From Thermacetogenium sp. UBA4966 (GTDB taxonomy: Bacteria; Bacillota; DSM-12270; Thermacetogeniales; Thermacetogeniaceae): a stretch of 36,943 bases of DNA. Positions 17,098-25,395 of this stretch are shown here, piece by piece; positions within the stretch are counted from its first letter, which is position 1, and each line of letters starts with the position of its first letter. The notes beneath the pieces were generated by a model. The model was not told the origin of the DNA, ran no database searches, and was given only the letters and a program-made list of their open reading frames with translations. A program made the translations under genes and the position numbers. The stretch covers positions 19,473-56,415 of the forward strand of contig DHAA01000139.1 in NCBI GenBank assembly GCA_002397275.1. The letters are read 5' to 3'.

Positions 17098-18585
17098 TTA
17101 AATGCCGATCTCCTTTACAAGAATCTCTCTGGCAACCTGACGGTCATCGAAAGGAAGAACATCGCTGCCGACAACCTGATAGGTTTCATGTCCTTTGCCG
17201 GCGATTACTACAAAATCACCCTCCCCTGCGCGGAGAAGGGCATGTCTGATCGCCTGACGGCGGTCTGTGATCACCGTATAACAGGCATTTTCGATGCGGC
17301 GCAGGCCGGCCTCGATCTGTTCTTCAATTTTTTCCGGGTCCTCTGACCGCGGATTATCGGAGGTAATCACTGTGTAATCGCTCCTCTCCCCGGAAATCCT
17401 ACCCATTATAGGCCTCTTCCCCGCGTCACGATCACCGCCGCAGCCGAATACTGTGATCAGCCGTCCGCCTGCTATGCGGCGGGCTGTTTTAAGGACATTT
17501 TCCAGGCCGTCAGGAGTATGAGCATAATCGACGACCACCGTAAATTTTTGCCCCTCATCCACCACTTCGAAACGGCCGGGAACACCCTTCATCTTCTCTA
17601 TGGCCTCGCGGATGGCGTCGACAGCCATACCCTCGCGGAGGCCCACGCTGATCGCGGCAAGACTATTATATACGTTAAATTCACCCGGGAGATGAGTAAT
17701 AATTGGAAAATCACCTTTACTGTAAGATACGACAAAACTGCTCCCCTCTGACGTCAGCCGGACTTGTCCGGCTTTTACATCTGCATCACTATGAATACCA
17801 TAGGTGAGTACAGGCGCGCGGGTGCAATTAATGATCCGCTGCGCGGCCTCATCGTCGCTATTGATCACCGCATAACAGGGCCGCTCCTTGCTTCTATCCC
17901 TTCCCAGGCCCTCAAAGAGCAGCATTTTGGCAGCCAGATACTCTTCCATATCCCTGTGAAAATCCAAGTGATCCTGGGTTATATTCGTGAAAACACCCAC
18001 ATCGAATGGACAAGCCGCCACCCGCTGTAAAGAAAGAGCGTGGGAGGAAACCTCCATGGAAACAGTTTTAACCTTCGCTGCTTTCATTTTAGCAAGCAGG
18101 ACCTGCAGATCAAGAGACTCCGGTGTTGTACGCTCCACAGGGAGGCTCTCTTCCCCAACTTTATTGCAGATCGTACCGATGATCCCCGTCAGCCCGCCGC
18201 CGGCGCCGAGCACCGCTTCAATCATATGGGTGGTGGTCGTTTTGCCGTTAGTACCGGTAACGCCGATCAGAGTAAGGTCCTCGCCGGGGTGATCGTAATA
18301 ATTAGCCGACATCAGCGCTAAGGCAAAACGCGAGCTGTTTACCCTGGCAAAGGAGATTCCCGGGGCCGGACATATATCCTTTTCTATAACTAAACCGACG
18401 GCGCCTTTAGATAAGGCATCATTAATATAAAGATGCCCGTCCGTACGATAACCTTGAATACAAACAAAAATATTTCCCGGCTGTACCTGCCTGGAATCGT
18501 ATTGTACCCCGGTAATCCCCTGGTCAAGTCCCGCCGCGTCAAGCGTCTCCACTCCCTGCAGCAGCTGCCGGAAAGTAATGGCCAC
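17098..18585 (-). CDS. murE: UDP-MurNAc-tripeptide synthetase, meso-DAP type
   Basis: Adds the third stem residue to UDP-MurNAc-L-Ala-D-Glu in the cytoplasm. 495 residues from GTG 18585, which lies eight bases after AGGAGG; the earlier GTG (18594) is inside that ribosome site. The ATP loop is GVTGTNGKTTT (about 111-117), and the amino-acid selectivity motif is DNPR (410-413), diagnostic for meso-diaminopimelate rather than lysine. GKGHETYQ is the C-terminal ligase motif. murF begins 3 bp after its stop. Confidence 0.97.
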   Translation of the reverse strand: MAITFRQLLQGVETLDAAGLDQGITGVQYDSRQVQPGNIFVCIQGYRTDGHLYINDALSKGAVGLVIEKDICPAPGISFARVNSSRFALALMSANYYDHPGEDLTLIGVTGTNGKTTTTHMIEAVLGAGGGLTGIIGTICNKVGEESLPVERTTPESLDLQVLLAKMKAAKVKTVSMEVSSHALSLQRVAACPFDVGVFTNITQDHLDFHRDMEEYLAAKMLLFEGLGRDRSKERPCYAVINSDDEAAQRIINCTRAPVLTYGIHSDADVKAGQVRLTSEGSSFVVSYSKGDFPIITHLPGEFNVYNSLAAISVGLREGMAVDAIREAIEKMKGVPGRFEVVDEGQKFTVVVDYAHTPDGLENVLKTARRIAGGRLITVFGCGGDRDAGKRPIMGRISGERSDYTVITSDNPRSEDPEKIEEQIEAGLRRIENACYTVITDRRQAIRHALLRAGEGDFVVIAGKGHETYQVVGSDVLPFDDRQVAREILVKEIGI

Positions 18586-18643
18586 GCTGATCACCTCCTG
18601 GTTGCTTATTCCAATTATTATTCCCCTTCACGGCGCGCCTCAA

Positions 18644-20782
18644 TCAAGGCGTAACATCTATGCCGGAGGGGGCGCTGAATTTAACCTTCACCTGCCCGCC
18701 CTGAGTAAGGAGCGTCCCGGACGCAGGTTCCTGTTCCACCGCAATCCCGGTGGGTAACGGTTTCCCTTCAGGGACGAGCACTAGACCCATCATCCCCAAA
18801 AGTTCTGCGGCGTCCCGCATACTCTTCCCCTTCAGATCAGGGGTTACTATTTTTCCATCCTCTATATCCTTTGTTTTTTGCAGGTTCAGTAAAACCTTGC
18901 TCCCCTTCTTGACCTTAACGCCGTCAAGGGGAATCTGCCCGTAGACTATCTCACCCGAACCGGAGTGTTCGCTTTGCAGCCCGGCCTCTGTCAGTATTTT
19001 ATCCGCCTCCTGGACGGGAAGATTGATCACCGAGGGTACCACCGCCGTCTCCTGCTCAGCTGTCTTTTCTTTTTCATCCTTCTGATAGCGCATAGGAACG
19101 TTCAGATAACGCAGGCTGTCCCTCACTACCTCTCGAAATGCCGGCGCGGCTACCGTCCCTCCGTAATATGATCCTGAAGGGGTATCGACCGCAATAATGG
19201 CTACCAACTTAGGGTCGTCGACAGGGGAGAAACCGATAAAGGAACCGACATAATCAGTGGCGGAATAGCCGCCGCCGGGCGCCGGTTTCTGGGCGGTACC
19301 TGTTTTCCCCCCTACAGAATATCCTTCTATATATGCATTGCGCCCGGACCCCTTGGTAACGACCCCCTCCAGCATCTCCCTTTCTATGCGCGAAGTTTCC
19401 TCGGAGATGATGCGGCGCACAACCTGAGGCCGATAGCTTTTCACTGTCTTTCCTTCACGGTCGGTCAGCTCCTTGACGATATGCGGTTTCATCAATTTGC
19501 CTCCGTTGACCACCGCGGACAGAGCGGTCGCCATCTGCAGAGGCGTGACGGTGTTGGCCTGCCCCATAGAGATGGTGGCCAGATCCACAGGTTTGACCTC
19601 ATTTTCCGGAATAACAATGCCCGTCGCCTCTCCTGCCAGCTCAATCCCCAGTTGGCTGCCGAAACCAAAGCCGTTGATGTACTTGTAGAATCTCTCCGTA
19701 CCCAGCCGCAGTCCGAGGGTGATAAATCCCGGGTTGCAGGAGTTTTGAACAACCTCGGCCAGGGTTTGGCTACCGTGTCCGCCTCCGGCCCAGCAGTTGA
19801 TCGTTTCCCCATTTACTTTTATATGGCCGGGACAGTAGATGTGATCCTGTTTACTGGTTACGCCTTCTTCCAGAGCCGCGGCGAGAGTGACGATCTTGAA
19901 GATCGACCCGGGTTCATAGCTATCGGCAATCGCCACATTGCGCCGCGCCTTCGCCGGATATTCATTAAATTTATTGGGATCAAAATCCGGCCTGCCGGCC
20001 ATGGCGAGTATCTCTCCCGTATCCGGATCCATCACAATTATTTTAGCACTTTTAGGGGAATGCTCCTGCATGATTTTATCGAGTTCCCGCTCCGCAATAT
20101 ACTGAATAGTCTGATCTATAGTCAAAACAACATTAACGCCCTGTTCAGGCTCTATATACTTCCTTGTGGATTCAGGGATCTCATGCCCGGCCGCGTCATA
20201 CTCCACAAGCAGGCGCCCGTTGATCCCCGCCAGCTGTTTGTCATAAGCGACTTCAATCCCTTCCAGCCCCTGATTGTAGTCGCCGGCAAACCCCAATATA
20301 TGGGAGGCCAGATTACCCTTCGGGTAATAACGCTGAGGCTTGGGGATAATCCCAATCCCCGACAGGTTTTTTTCACGCAGTTCTTTGACCTGTTCTTTAT
20401 TCAGCTTGAATTTAAGCCACACCGAATGCTGCTCTTTGGTAATCAGTTCATATACTTCTTTTTTCTCCATTTCAAGAATCCCGGCCAGTTCTTCGGCAAT
20501 CTCTTCCGTATCTCCCGACTTCTTTACCTCGGAGGGGATGGCGTAACAGGCCTCCGCGCTGATACTGACGGCCAGTTCTTTTTTATTACGGTCATAAATA
20601 ACGCCTCGCTTCGGCTCTACAACAATTTCACGGATTCTGTTCTCCAAGGCTTTTTGCTGATACCACGTGCCCTTTATAATCTGGAGGTAAGCCAGGCGCA
20701 GCAGTAAAAAAGCAAATACAAAAAAAAGGACAAAAAAAAGCCCGGTTATTCTTCTTCGCACCTCTATGTTGCTTTTGTTCAA
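18644..20782 (-). CDS. spoVD: Class B penicillin-binding protein with two PASTA domains (SpoVD/FtsI type)
   Basis: Transpeptidase that cross-links peptidoglycan, anchored in the membrane and acting outside it. 712 residues: membrane helix at about 14-34, PBP dimerisation domain, then the transpeptidase domain with S293-I-F-K296, S348-C-N350 and K493-T-G. Two C-terminal PASTA repeats follow (about 581-637 and 645-703). B. subtilis SpoVD is a similar protein with a PASTA tail that makes spore cortex. Only one such gene occurs here, whereas Bacillus has pbpB and spoVD side by side, so this protein may serve both division and cortex synthesis; that is inference. TTG 20782 follows GGGGTG by six bases. 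Confidence 0.9.
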   Translation of the reverse strand: MNKSNIEVRRRITGLFFVLFFVFAFLLLRLAYLQIIKGTWYQQKALENRIREIVVEPKRGVIYDRNKKELAVSISAEACYAIPSEVKKSGDTEEIAEELAGILEMEKKEVYELITKEQHSVWLKFKLNKEQVKELREKNLSGIGIIPKPQRYYPKGNLASHILGFAGDYNQGLEGIEVAYDKQLAGINGRLLVEYDAAGHEIPESTRKYIEPEQGVNVVLTIDQTIQYIAERELDKIMQEHSPKSAKIIVMDPDTGEILAMAGRPDFDPNKFNEYPAKARRNVAIADSYEPGSIFKIVTLAAALEEGVTSKQDHIYCPGHIKVNGETINCWAGGGHGSQTLAEVVQNSCNPGFITLGLRLGTERFYKYINGFGFGSQLGIELAGEATGIVIPENEVKPVDLATISMGQANTVTPLQMATALSAVVNGGKLMKPHIVKELTDREGKTVKSYRPQVVRRIISEETSRIEREMLEGVVTKGSGRNAYIEGYSVGGKTGTAQKPAPGGGYSATDYVGSFIGFSPVDDPKLVAIIAVDTPSGSYYGGTVAAPAFREVVRDSLRYLNVPMRYQKDEKEKTAEQETAVVPSVINLPVQEADKILTEAGLQSEHSGSGEIVYGQIPLDGVKVKKGSKVLLNLQKTKDIEDGKIVTPDLKGKSMRDAAELLGMMGLVLVPEGKPLPTGIAVEQEPASGTLLTQGGQVKVKFSAPSGIDVTP

Positions 20783-20795
20783 TCATAACACCCCG

Positions 20796-21272
20796 TCACT
20801 GAGTCGAAGCTTCCGCCCTGCCGATCAGCTGCTTCAATGCCATAGACCAGCTCTTTTTCTTCTCTTTACTCTCGTCCCCTGAGGCGTTTTGTTTGTCCTG
20901 ATCGTTGTCTTCCTCAGCAGGAAGCGCAGCGAGTAAAACACCGTCGGGCTTATCCATTCCCAGTTTGTTAACCGCCGCTTCTTCCACCCGTTCGGGGGAC
21001 TGAAGCTCCGCTGCCTCTAATTCTAACTGTTTGCAATCCCTTTGCAGAGCATCGACCCTTTGCTTGTTTTCCTCAACACTGTATCCCAGCGCTGTAATAT
21101 GATTATTCTTATAGATATAAAACAGCCCGAACCCAAAACAACTAAGAATTACAGCGGTGATCTGAAGACAAATCAGCACTTTTCCGCTTCGCTGCACACG
21201 CCGTGCAGTCTGTCTCTTCCTGAGCGGCCTGGACGGTTGTTTTGCGTATCTCTTTTCTTCCGCTAACACCAA
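20796..21272 (-). CDS. ftsL: Cell division protein FtsL-like, bitopic coiled-coil protein
   Basis: Membrane protein of 158 residues. A basic cytoplasmic N-terminus (RPLRKRQTARRVQRSGK) is followed by one membrane helix near residues 33-53 (LICLQITAVILSCFGFGLFY), then a heptad-like coiled coil (ENKQRVDALQRDCKQLELEAAELQ) and a charged tail. That is the FtsL/DivIC architecture, and the slot between rsmH and the PBP gene is the ftsL slot. FtsL forms a trimer with DivIB and DivIC that activates the septal synthase FtsW-PBP. Primary sequence is poorly conserved, so the call rests on topology and position. TTG 21272 has AGAGGTG seven bases upstream. The tail after residue 120, rich in D/E/K, is unusual in length. 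Confidence 0.8.
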   Translation of the reverse strand: MVLAEEKRYAKQPSRPLRKRQTARRVQRSGKVLICLQITAVILSCFGFGLFYIYKNNHITALGYSVEENKQRVDALQRDCKQLELEAAELQSPERVEEAAVNKLGMDKPDGVLLAALPAEEDNDQDKQNASGDESKEKKKSWSMALKQLIGRAEASTQ

Positions 21273-21297
21273 TTCTATTCACCTCTTTTTTCTTATA

Positions 21298-22212
21298 TTA
21301 CTCCGGGTGCCGGAGCAGCTTTTCAGCCGCCCGCATTTTAGCGCTGCGTGACCGCGGGTTGGCGTTGACCTCTCCTGCCTCGGGCAGAAGGGGCTTTTTC
21401 GTCAGAATGCGGAGCGCGCTCCTGGAAGATGCGGCATACTCACGAAACACATTCTTGACAATCCGGTCTTCCAAGGAATGAAATGAGATAGCCACGATTC
21501 TTCCGCCGGCCTTCAGCACCGATATACCCGCTTTTAGTCCCTCTTCCGCCCCCGCCAGTTCATCATTAACTGCTATGCGCAAAGCCATAAAAGTACGCCG
21601 GGCAGGGTGAGGCCCTGTACGGCGCGCTCTTGCAGGTATAGCGGCTTTAATAATCTCTGCCAGCTGAAGAGTTGATTCGATAGGATTTCTTCTTCTCCGC
21701 TCGACTATAAATGAGGCGATCCGCCTCCCCCATCTCTCCTCGCCATAACGGAATATGATCTCCGCCAGTTCTCTTTCCGCAAGGCCGTTGACCAAATCCG
21801 CGGCGGTGGTCTTGGCCTCTTCATCCATTCTCATATCCAGAAAAGCATCGTATTTATAACTAAAACCACGCTCCGGATCTAAAACCTGGTAAGAGGAAAC
21901 CCCCAGATCAAATAAAACGCCGTCGACCTCGCTAATTTGCATCCCCTGCAAAACAGAGGCTAAGCGGCGATAATCACTGTGTATGAAAACCACCTGATCG
22001 AGATAAGGCGCTAAAACCTCTTTTGCCCGTTGCAGCGCAGAGGCGTCTTTATCGAAACCGATCAGCCTTCCGGCGGGGCCGATACCCTTCATTATCTCTT
22101 GGGCATGCCCCCCGCCGCCCAGTGTGCAGTCGACATATGTGCCGCCCTCCCTGGGCGCCAGATAGGCAACCGCTTCCCTGGGCATCACCGGGGCATGTTT
22201 CGTTTCAGTCAA
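21298..22212 (-). CDS. rsmH: 16S rRNA (cytosine1402-N4)-methyltransferase
   Basis: SAM-dependent methyltransferase (MraW) that modifies C1402 in the ribosomal decoding centre. 304 residues. The SAM-binding motif is YVDCTLGGGGHAQEI, the acidic strand end is GFDKDASAL, and LFDLGVSSYQVLDPERGFSY is the conserved catalytic-side segment. The start is TTG at 22212, overlapping the mraZ end by 8 bp; it keeps the family N-terminus (KHAPVMPREAV). A GTG-ATG pair 24-27 bases further in is possible but would cut that motif. Confidence 0.95.
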   Translation of the reverse strand: MTETKHAPVMPREAVAYLAPREGGTYVDCTLGGGGHAQEIMKGIGPAGRLIGFDKDASALQRAKEVLAPYLDQVVFIHSDYRRLASVLQGMQISEVDGVLFDLGVSSYQVLDPERGFSYKYDAFLDMRMDEEAKTTAADLVNGLAERELAEIIFRYGEERWGRRIASFIVERRRRNPIESTLQLAEIIKAAIPARARRTGPHPARRTFMALRIAVNDELAGAEEGLKAGISVLKAGGRIVAISFHSLEDRIVKNVFREYAASSRSALRILTKKPLLPEAGEVNANPRSRSAKMRAAEKLLRHPE

Positions 22213-22645
22213 CTACAGCACCGCCTTCACCCATTTTTTCCGCTAATTCTTCATATGTTTCCTCAGCTCCGGTGCAGTATTCATCCCACCGCTCCCCAGC
22301 CCAGATCTCGATGCGGGTAGAAACCCCGATCACCGCTGCCTCGCGATTAATCGCGGCATAATCCCTCAGGGAGGGGGGTATCAAGATCCTGCCCTGTCCG
22401 TCGATATCACATTCAGTGGCCCCGGAAAAGAAGAAACGAGAAAAGGCCCTGGCCTCTTTCTTCGTAAGGGGTAAACCCCGCAGCTTCTGCTCCAATACCG
22501 TCCATTCTTCCAGGGGAAACACAAAAAGGCAATGGTCCAGGCCGCGGGTGGTAATACAGCGTTCCCCCAGAGAAGCCCGAAACTTTGCCGGCAGTATCAA
22601 ACGGCCTTTGGCATCTAAATTATGTGAGTATTCACCGATAAACAT
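22205..22645 (-). CDS. mraZ: Transcriptional regulator MraZ
   Basis: DNA-binding protein of 146 residues that sits first in the division and cell wall cluster and usually controls it. Two SpoVT/AbrB-type half domains are visible through their DxxGR signatures, DAKGRLILPAKFR near residue 10 and DGQGRILIPPSLR near residue 83. The ATG at 22645 gives the standard MFIGEYSHNLDAKGR start; the frame opens 54 bp earlier, across the promoter, and is not used. The last 8 bp overlap the rsmH start. Operator repeats lie directly upstream (22673-22696). Confidence 0.95.
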   Translation of the reverse strand: MFIGEYSHNLDAKGRLILPAKFRASLGERCITTRGLDHCLFVFPLEEWTVLEQKLRGLPLTKKEARAFSRFFFSGATECDIDGQGRILIPPSLRDYAAINREAAVIGVSTRIEIWAGERWDEYCTGAEETYEELAEKMGEGGAVVD

Positions 22646-22664
22646 GTTTCCCCACTCCGGACAT

Positions 22665-22699
22665 ATTATAAACCACTTTGCCCCACTTTCCACCACCAA
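22665..22699 (-). promoter_or_regulatory. dcw promoter with MraZ-type operator repeats
   Basis: Minus strand carries three GTGG units at an exact 10-bp period (22696-22693, 22686-22683, 22676-22673). The last two are part of AAAGTGG repeats. They run straight into a TATAAT -10 box (22670-22665), about 20 bp before the mraZ ATG. No good -35 is visible; the repeats occupy its place. MraZ of other bacteria binds GTGG/TGGG repeats at 10-bp spacing just before its own gene, so this is the likely autoregulatory site. A further GTGG lies at 22655-22652. Confidence 0.75.
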
Positions 22700-22749
22700 A
22701 CAATTTCTATATAAAAGTGTTAATTCCTTCTCCCCGTCAAAAATAATTC

Positions 22750-22782
22750 AAAATAAAAAAAACCGGGGTGAAAACCCCGGTT
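22750..22782 (-). terminator. Intrinsic terminator after ADH gene 2
   Basis: Minus strand AACCGGGG-TTTTCA-CCCCGGTT (22782-22761) followed by a run of T to about 22753. Strong 8-bp stem, 60 bp past the ADH stop; it separates the ADH unit from the mraZ promoter. Confidence 0.9.
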
Positions 22783-22842
22783 CTATAGAGGTGTATTAAG
22801 CCAGTGGAAGCTGACTTAATTATTATTTCTTAGTTTGCATTT

Positions 22843-23892
22843 TTATCTTTCGTATGGCGTGACGATCCACTTGAGGCAGTTATCCTTCTTGCCGCCAAAT
22901 ACATCGTATCCTTCGAGAAGATCGTTCAAAGGCTTGCGATGTGTGTACAGACACTTGGTGTTCAGCTTTCCTTCCTGAATCAGATTGATCAGTGCAGGAA
23001 TACGGTTGGCATTGACAAGGCCCATGGAGAACTTGATGTTCTTGATCCACAGCTCGTTCATCTTGAGCTCCTGTGGTTTTTCAAAAACACCGATCATGGA
23101 AACGTTGCCGCCGGGACGTACCGCATCAAGGGCCAGTTCATAGGTTCCCTTAGCGCCTACGGCTTCAATGGTTCTGTCTGCACCGCGGCCGCCGGTCAGT
23201 TCTCTGATTTGATCCGGAACATTCCCGTTCGCCGGGTTCAGCGCCATATCCGCAATACCCTGTTTGACGGCAAAATCAAGACGAGCTTGATTCATGTCGA
23301 CAGCTATAATTCTTGCCGGCCCCCAAAGCCTGGCAGTCATCATGGCGCACATGCCCACAGGACCGCTGCCCATTACCGCAACCGTATCGCCAGGCTCGAT
23401 TTCGGCATTTTCGGCGCCGAAATAGCCTGTGGAGAGGATGTCGCCGACAAGCAGAACGTCGTCATCGGTCAGGCCCTCGGGTACAGGGAAACAGCCCAGG
23501 TTGGCGTGAGGCACACGCACATACTCCGCCTGGCAGCCGTCAATCATATACCCAAAGATCCAACTGCCGGTTGTACAGTGGGAATAAACCTGCCGCACAC
23601 AATAGAAACACTCACCGCACTGGGTGACACAAGAAACGGCGCACTGATCGCCGACCTTGACGTTTCTTACCGCGGGGCCTACCTCCACTACTTCCCCGCA
23701 AAACTCGTGGCCCAGAATCCTGGGAGGCTCAACTTCGGGCATCCCGCCGTGCCAGATGTGAATGTCGGTACCACAAATTGTAGAAGTGGTCACCTTTACG
23801 ATCGCATCATCCGGCTCAATAATCTTTGGTTCCGGTACATCATCGAGGCTGATCTTCTCCGGACCATGGTACACTAACGCCTTCATCGTCAT
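22843..23892 (-). CDS. Zinc-dependent medium-chain alcohol dehydrogenase, copy 2
   Basis: Paralogue of 24340-25395, 349 residues, starting at the ATG in MTMKALVYHGPEK with AAGGAGG upstream. The catalytic zinc site (TICGTDIH, LGHEFCGE) and the four-cysteine structural site (CGECFYC...SHC) are intact, as are VMGSGPVG and IIAVDMNQ. The two proteins share the unusual C-terminus DNCLKW[IV]VTPYER. Differences cluster in the segment after the structural zinc (TTGSWIFGYMIDGC against TEPSCGCFGVHTPEGC) and in the substrate-side loop near residue 275 (MNELWIKNIKF against LEWMWYLNIYL). That suggests divergence of substrate preference rather than loss of function. A strong terminator follows, so this gene closes the unit before the dcw cluster. 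Confidence 0.93.
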   Translation of the reverse strand: MTMKALVYHGPEKISLDDVPEPKIIEPDDAIVKVTTSTICGTDIHIWHGGMPEVEPPRILGHEFCGEVVEVGPAVRNVKVGDQCAVSCVTQCGECFYCVRQVYSHCTTGSWIFGYMIDGCQAEYVRVPHANLGCFPVPEGLTDDDVLLVGDILSTGYFGAENAEIEPGDTVAVMGSGPVGMCAMMTARLWGPARIIAVDMNQARLDFAVKQGIADMALNPANGNVPDQIRELTGGRGADRTIEAVGAKGTYELALDAVRPGGNVSMIGVFEKPQELKMNELWIKNIKFSMGLVNANRIPALINLIQEGKLNTKCLYTHRKPLNDLLEGYDVFGGKKDNCLKWIVTPYER

Positions 23893-24088
23893 TTTTGTGC
23901 CCTCCTTAATAATATGTTTTTATTGTCAAGGGTTTACCGGTTGATAAACCCTTGAAACCGCAAGGCTCAACGCCCTGGCAAAAAAAGCAGACCAACATTT
24001 CCATGCCGGACTCACAAAAAAACAGAGCCTTGCAGTAAAAACATTGGTCTTTCTTGGGGGCCACCCGCAGGTTTCCCCGTGAACTACC
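23893..24088 (-). promoter_or_regulatory. Structured leader, copy 2, before ADH gene 2
   Basis: Counterpart of 25396-25587. The 5' stem is GGGG (24078-24075) with CCCC (24060-24057) where copy 1 has GGAG/CTCC, a compensatory A-U to G-C change. The last hairpin is CAAGGGTTTA-N8-TAAACCCTTG (23954-23927). CCTTG at 23965-23961 again offers the competing partner. The sequence AGCCTTGCGGTTTCAAGGGT and the ACCTGCGGGTGG loop are identical in both copies. It has stayed intact although the protein gene just upstream has decayed, so it belongs functionally to the ADH gene. I see no clear promoter of its own. Confidence 0.6.
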
Positions 24089-24094
24089 ATCTTA

Positions 24095-24262
24095 TTAAGT
24101 TGTCAGAATACTGGCAAAGACAAGGACACACATCCGGAAGTCATGTTTAGCCTCAATTATATATTTATTTAACGATAGATGAAGGATTGAATAATTGCAC
24201 TTGCACATTGCTGCATCACATGCATCCCCGGTGTCCCGATTGCTTTTCCTCCTTTGAGTATT
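24095..24262 (-). pseudogene. Decayed 3' remnant of a DUF2294/MpsC-like gene
   Basis: Read on the minus strand, GGKAIGTPGMHVMQQC parallels RGKEAIRASRMHVVEQ of the intact gene at 25607-26038. After a stop and a deletion of a dozen or more codons, IIEAKHDFRMCVLVFASIL followed by TAA parallels EIESEHDFWMHVIVFDAVL at that gene's end. The 5' two thirds are missing. Nucleotide matches such as CAAAGACAA-GACA-CATCC confirm homology. The stop lies 6 bp before the second copy of the leader, as the intact gene's stop lies 19 bp before the first. It is non-functional debris of the tandem duplication that produced ADH gene 2. Confidence 0.85.
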
Positions 24263-24339
24263 GTTAATAAACTTTTTTTAAACAGGGTCCGCTATATATA
24301 TTCTCTAACAATTGATAAAATCCTTCTACAGAGTTTATC

Positions 24340-25395
24340 TTATCTCTCATACGGTGTGACGACCCACTTGAGGCAATTGTCCTTCTTGCTGCCGAAGATA
24401 TCGTAGCCCTTGAGGATATCATTCAGCGGCGCCCGGTGTGTAATCAAGAAGTTGGTGTTAATCTTCCCTTTTTCGATAAGCTTGATCAATTGCGGGACAC
24501 GGTTCATAGGAACAAAGCCCATACTGAGGTAGATGTTCAAGTACCACATCCATTCGAGATGCAGTTCAAAGGGTTTTTCATAAACGCCGATAGTAGATAC
24601 AATCCCGCCGGATCTCACTGAGTTCAGCGCTAAATCCAGTGTCGGCGCAGCTCCAACAGCCTCGATTGTCCTGTCCGCGCCGCGGCCCTCGGTTAATTCC
24701 TTGATCGTTGCCGCCACATCAACATCTTTAGGGTTTAAGGCGCGATCAGCAATTCCCGCTTTAAGAGCGGCATCCAGCCTGCCTTGATTCATATCGACGG
24801 CGATTATTTCGGAGGGGCCGAAGAGACGCGCGGTGGCCATAGCGCACATGCCGACCGGTCCGGAGCCCATTACCGCCACAGTGTCGCCAGGCTCAATCTT
24901 CGCCCTTTCCGCTCCGTAATAGCCTGTTGAGAGAATATCTCCTACGAATAGGACATCTTCTTCCGTTAAGCTTTCAGGAATTTTATACATGCAATTTTGG
25001 GCAAACGGCAACTGAACGAACTCTGTCTGGCACCCTTCGGGAGTATGTACTCCGAAACAGCCACAGCTTGGTTCTGTGCAATGAGCGTAGAATCCTTCTT
25101 TGCAGAAAAAGCACTCGCCGCAATAAGCCAGGCAGGATACGGCCACCCGGTCCCCTACTTTAAAGCCTTTAACCTCGTCCCCCAATTCAACGATTTCCCC
25201 GACAAATTCATGTCCCAGAATTTTCGGGTACTCAACCTCTTTCATTCCACCGTGCCAGATATGAATATCGCTGCCGCAAATGGTTGATAGCGTCACCTTA
25301 ACAATCGCATCGGTCGGCGCCTTCATCTTCGGTTCCGGTACGTCGTCAAAGCTGATCTTATCCGGACCATGGTACACTAACGCCTTCATCGTCAT
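24340..25395 (-). CDS. Zinc-dependent medium-chain alcohol dehydrogenase, copy 1
   Basis: NAD(P)-dependent zinc alcohol dehydrogenase of the threonine/sorbitol dehydrogenase-like group, 351 residues. Catalytic zinc ligands are C40 (STICGSDIH) and H62-E63 (GHE); the structural zinc site is C92-C95-C98-C106 (CGECFFC...AHC). The Rossmann motif is VMGSGPVG, and IIAVDMNQ ends the second strand with an Asp that favours NAD. The ATG at 25395 has AAGGAGG eight bases upstream. The substrate is unknown; a short-chain or branched alcohol or an aldehyde from amino-acid breakdown is plausible given the paaK-ACT neighbours. The paralogue at 22843-23892 is about two-thirds identical by eye, and both are preceded by the same leader. 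Confidence 0.93.
   Translation of the reverse strand: MTMKALVYHGPDKISFDDVPEPKMKAPTDAIVKVTLSTICGSDIHIWHGGMKEVEYPKILGHEFVGEIVELGDEVKGFKVGDRVAVSCLAYCGECFFCKEGFYAHCTEPSCGCFGVHTPEGCQTEFVQLPFAQNCMYKIPESLTEEDVLFVGDILSTGYYGAERAKIEPGDTVAVMGSGPVGMCAMATARLFGPSEIIAVDMNQGRLDAALKAGIADRALNPKDVDVAATIKELTEGRGADRTIEAVGAAPTLDLALNSVRSGGIVSTIGVYEKPFELHLEWMWYLNIYLSMGFVPMNRVPQLIKLIEKGKINTNFLITHRAPLNDILKGYDIFGSKKDNCLKWVVTPYER

Noticed and set aside
19070..19086. A 17-bp exact match to the left end of the hairpin repeat (TTTTTCATCCTTCTGAT), with a similar stretch at 14621-14640
   Set aside because: Both lie within conserved reading frames (spoVD, murD) and encode QKDEK by chance codon choice; neither carries the GC hairpin of the repeat.
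19481..20707. 408-codon plus-strand open frame opposite spoVD
   Set aside because: It mirrors a strongly conserved PBP gene, has no ribosome site and no family resemblance; it is a shadow of biased codon use.
22939..23877. 312-codon plus-strand open frame opposite ADH gene 2
   Set aside because: The minus strand carries an intact zinc ADH with all metal ligands; the plus frame is an antisense shadow.
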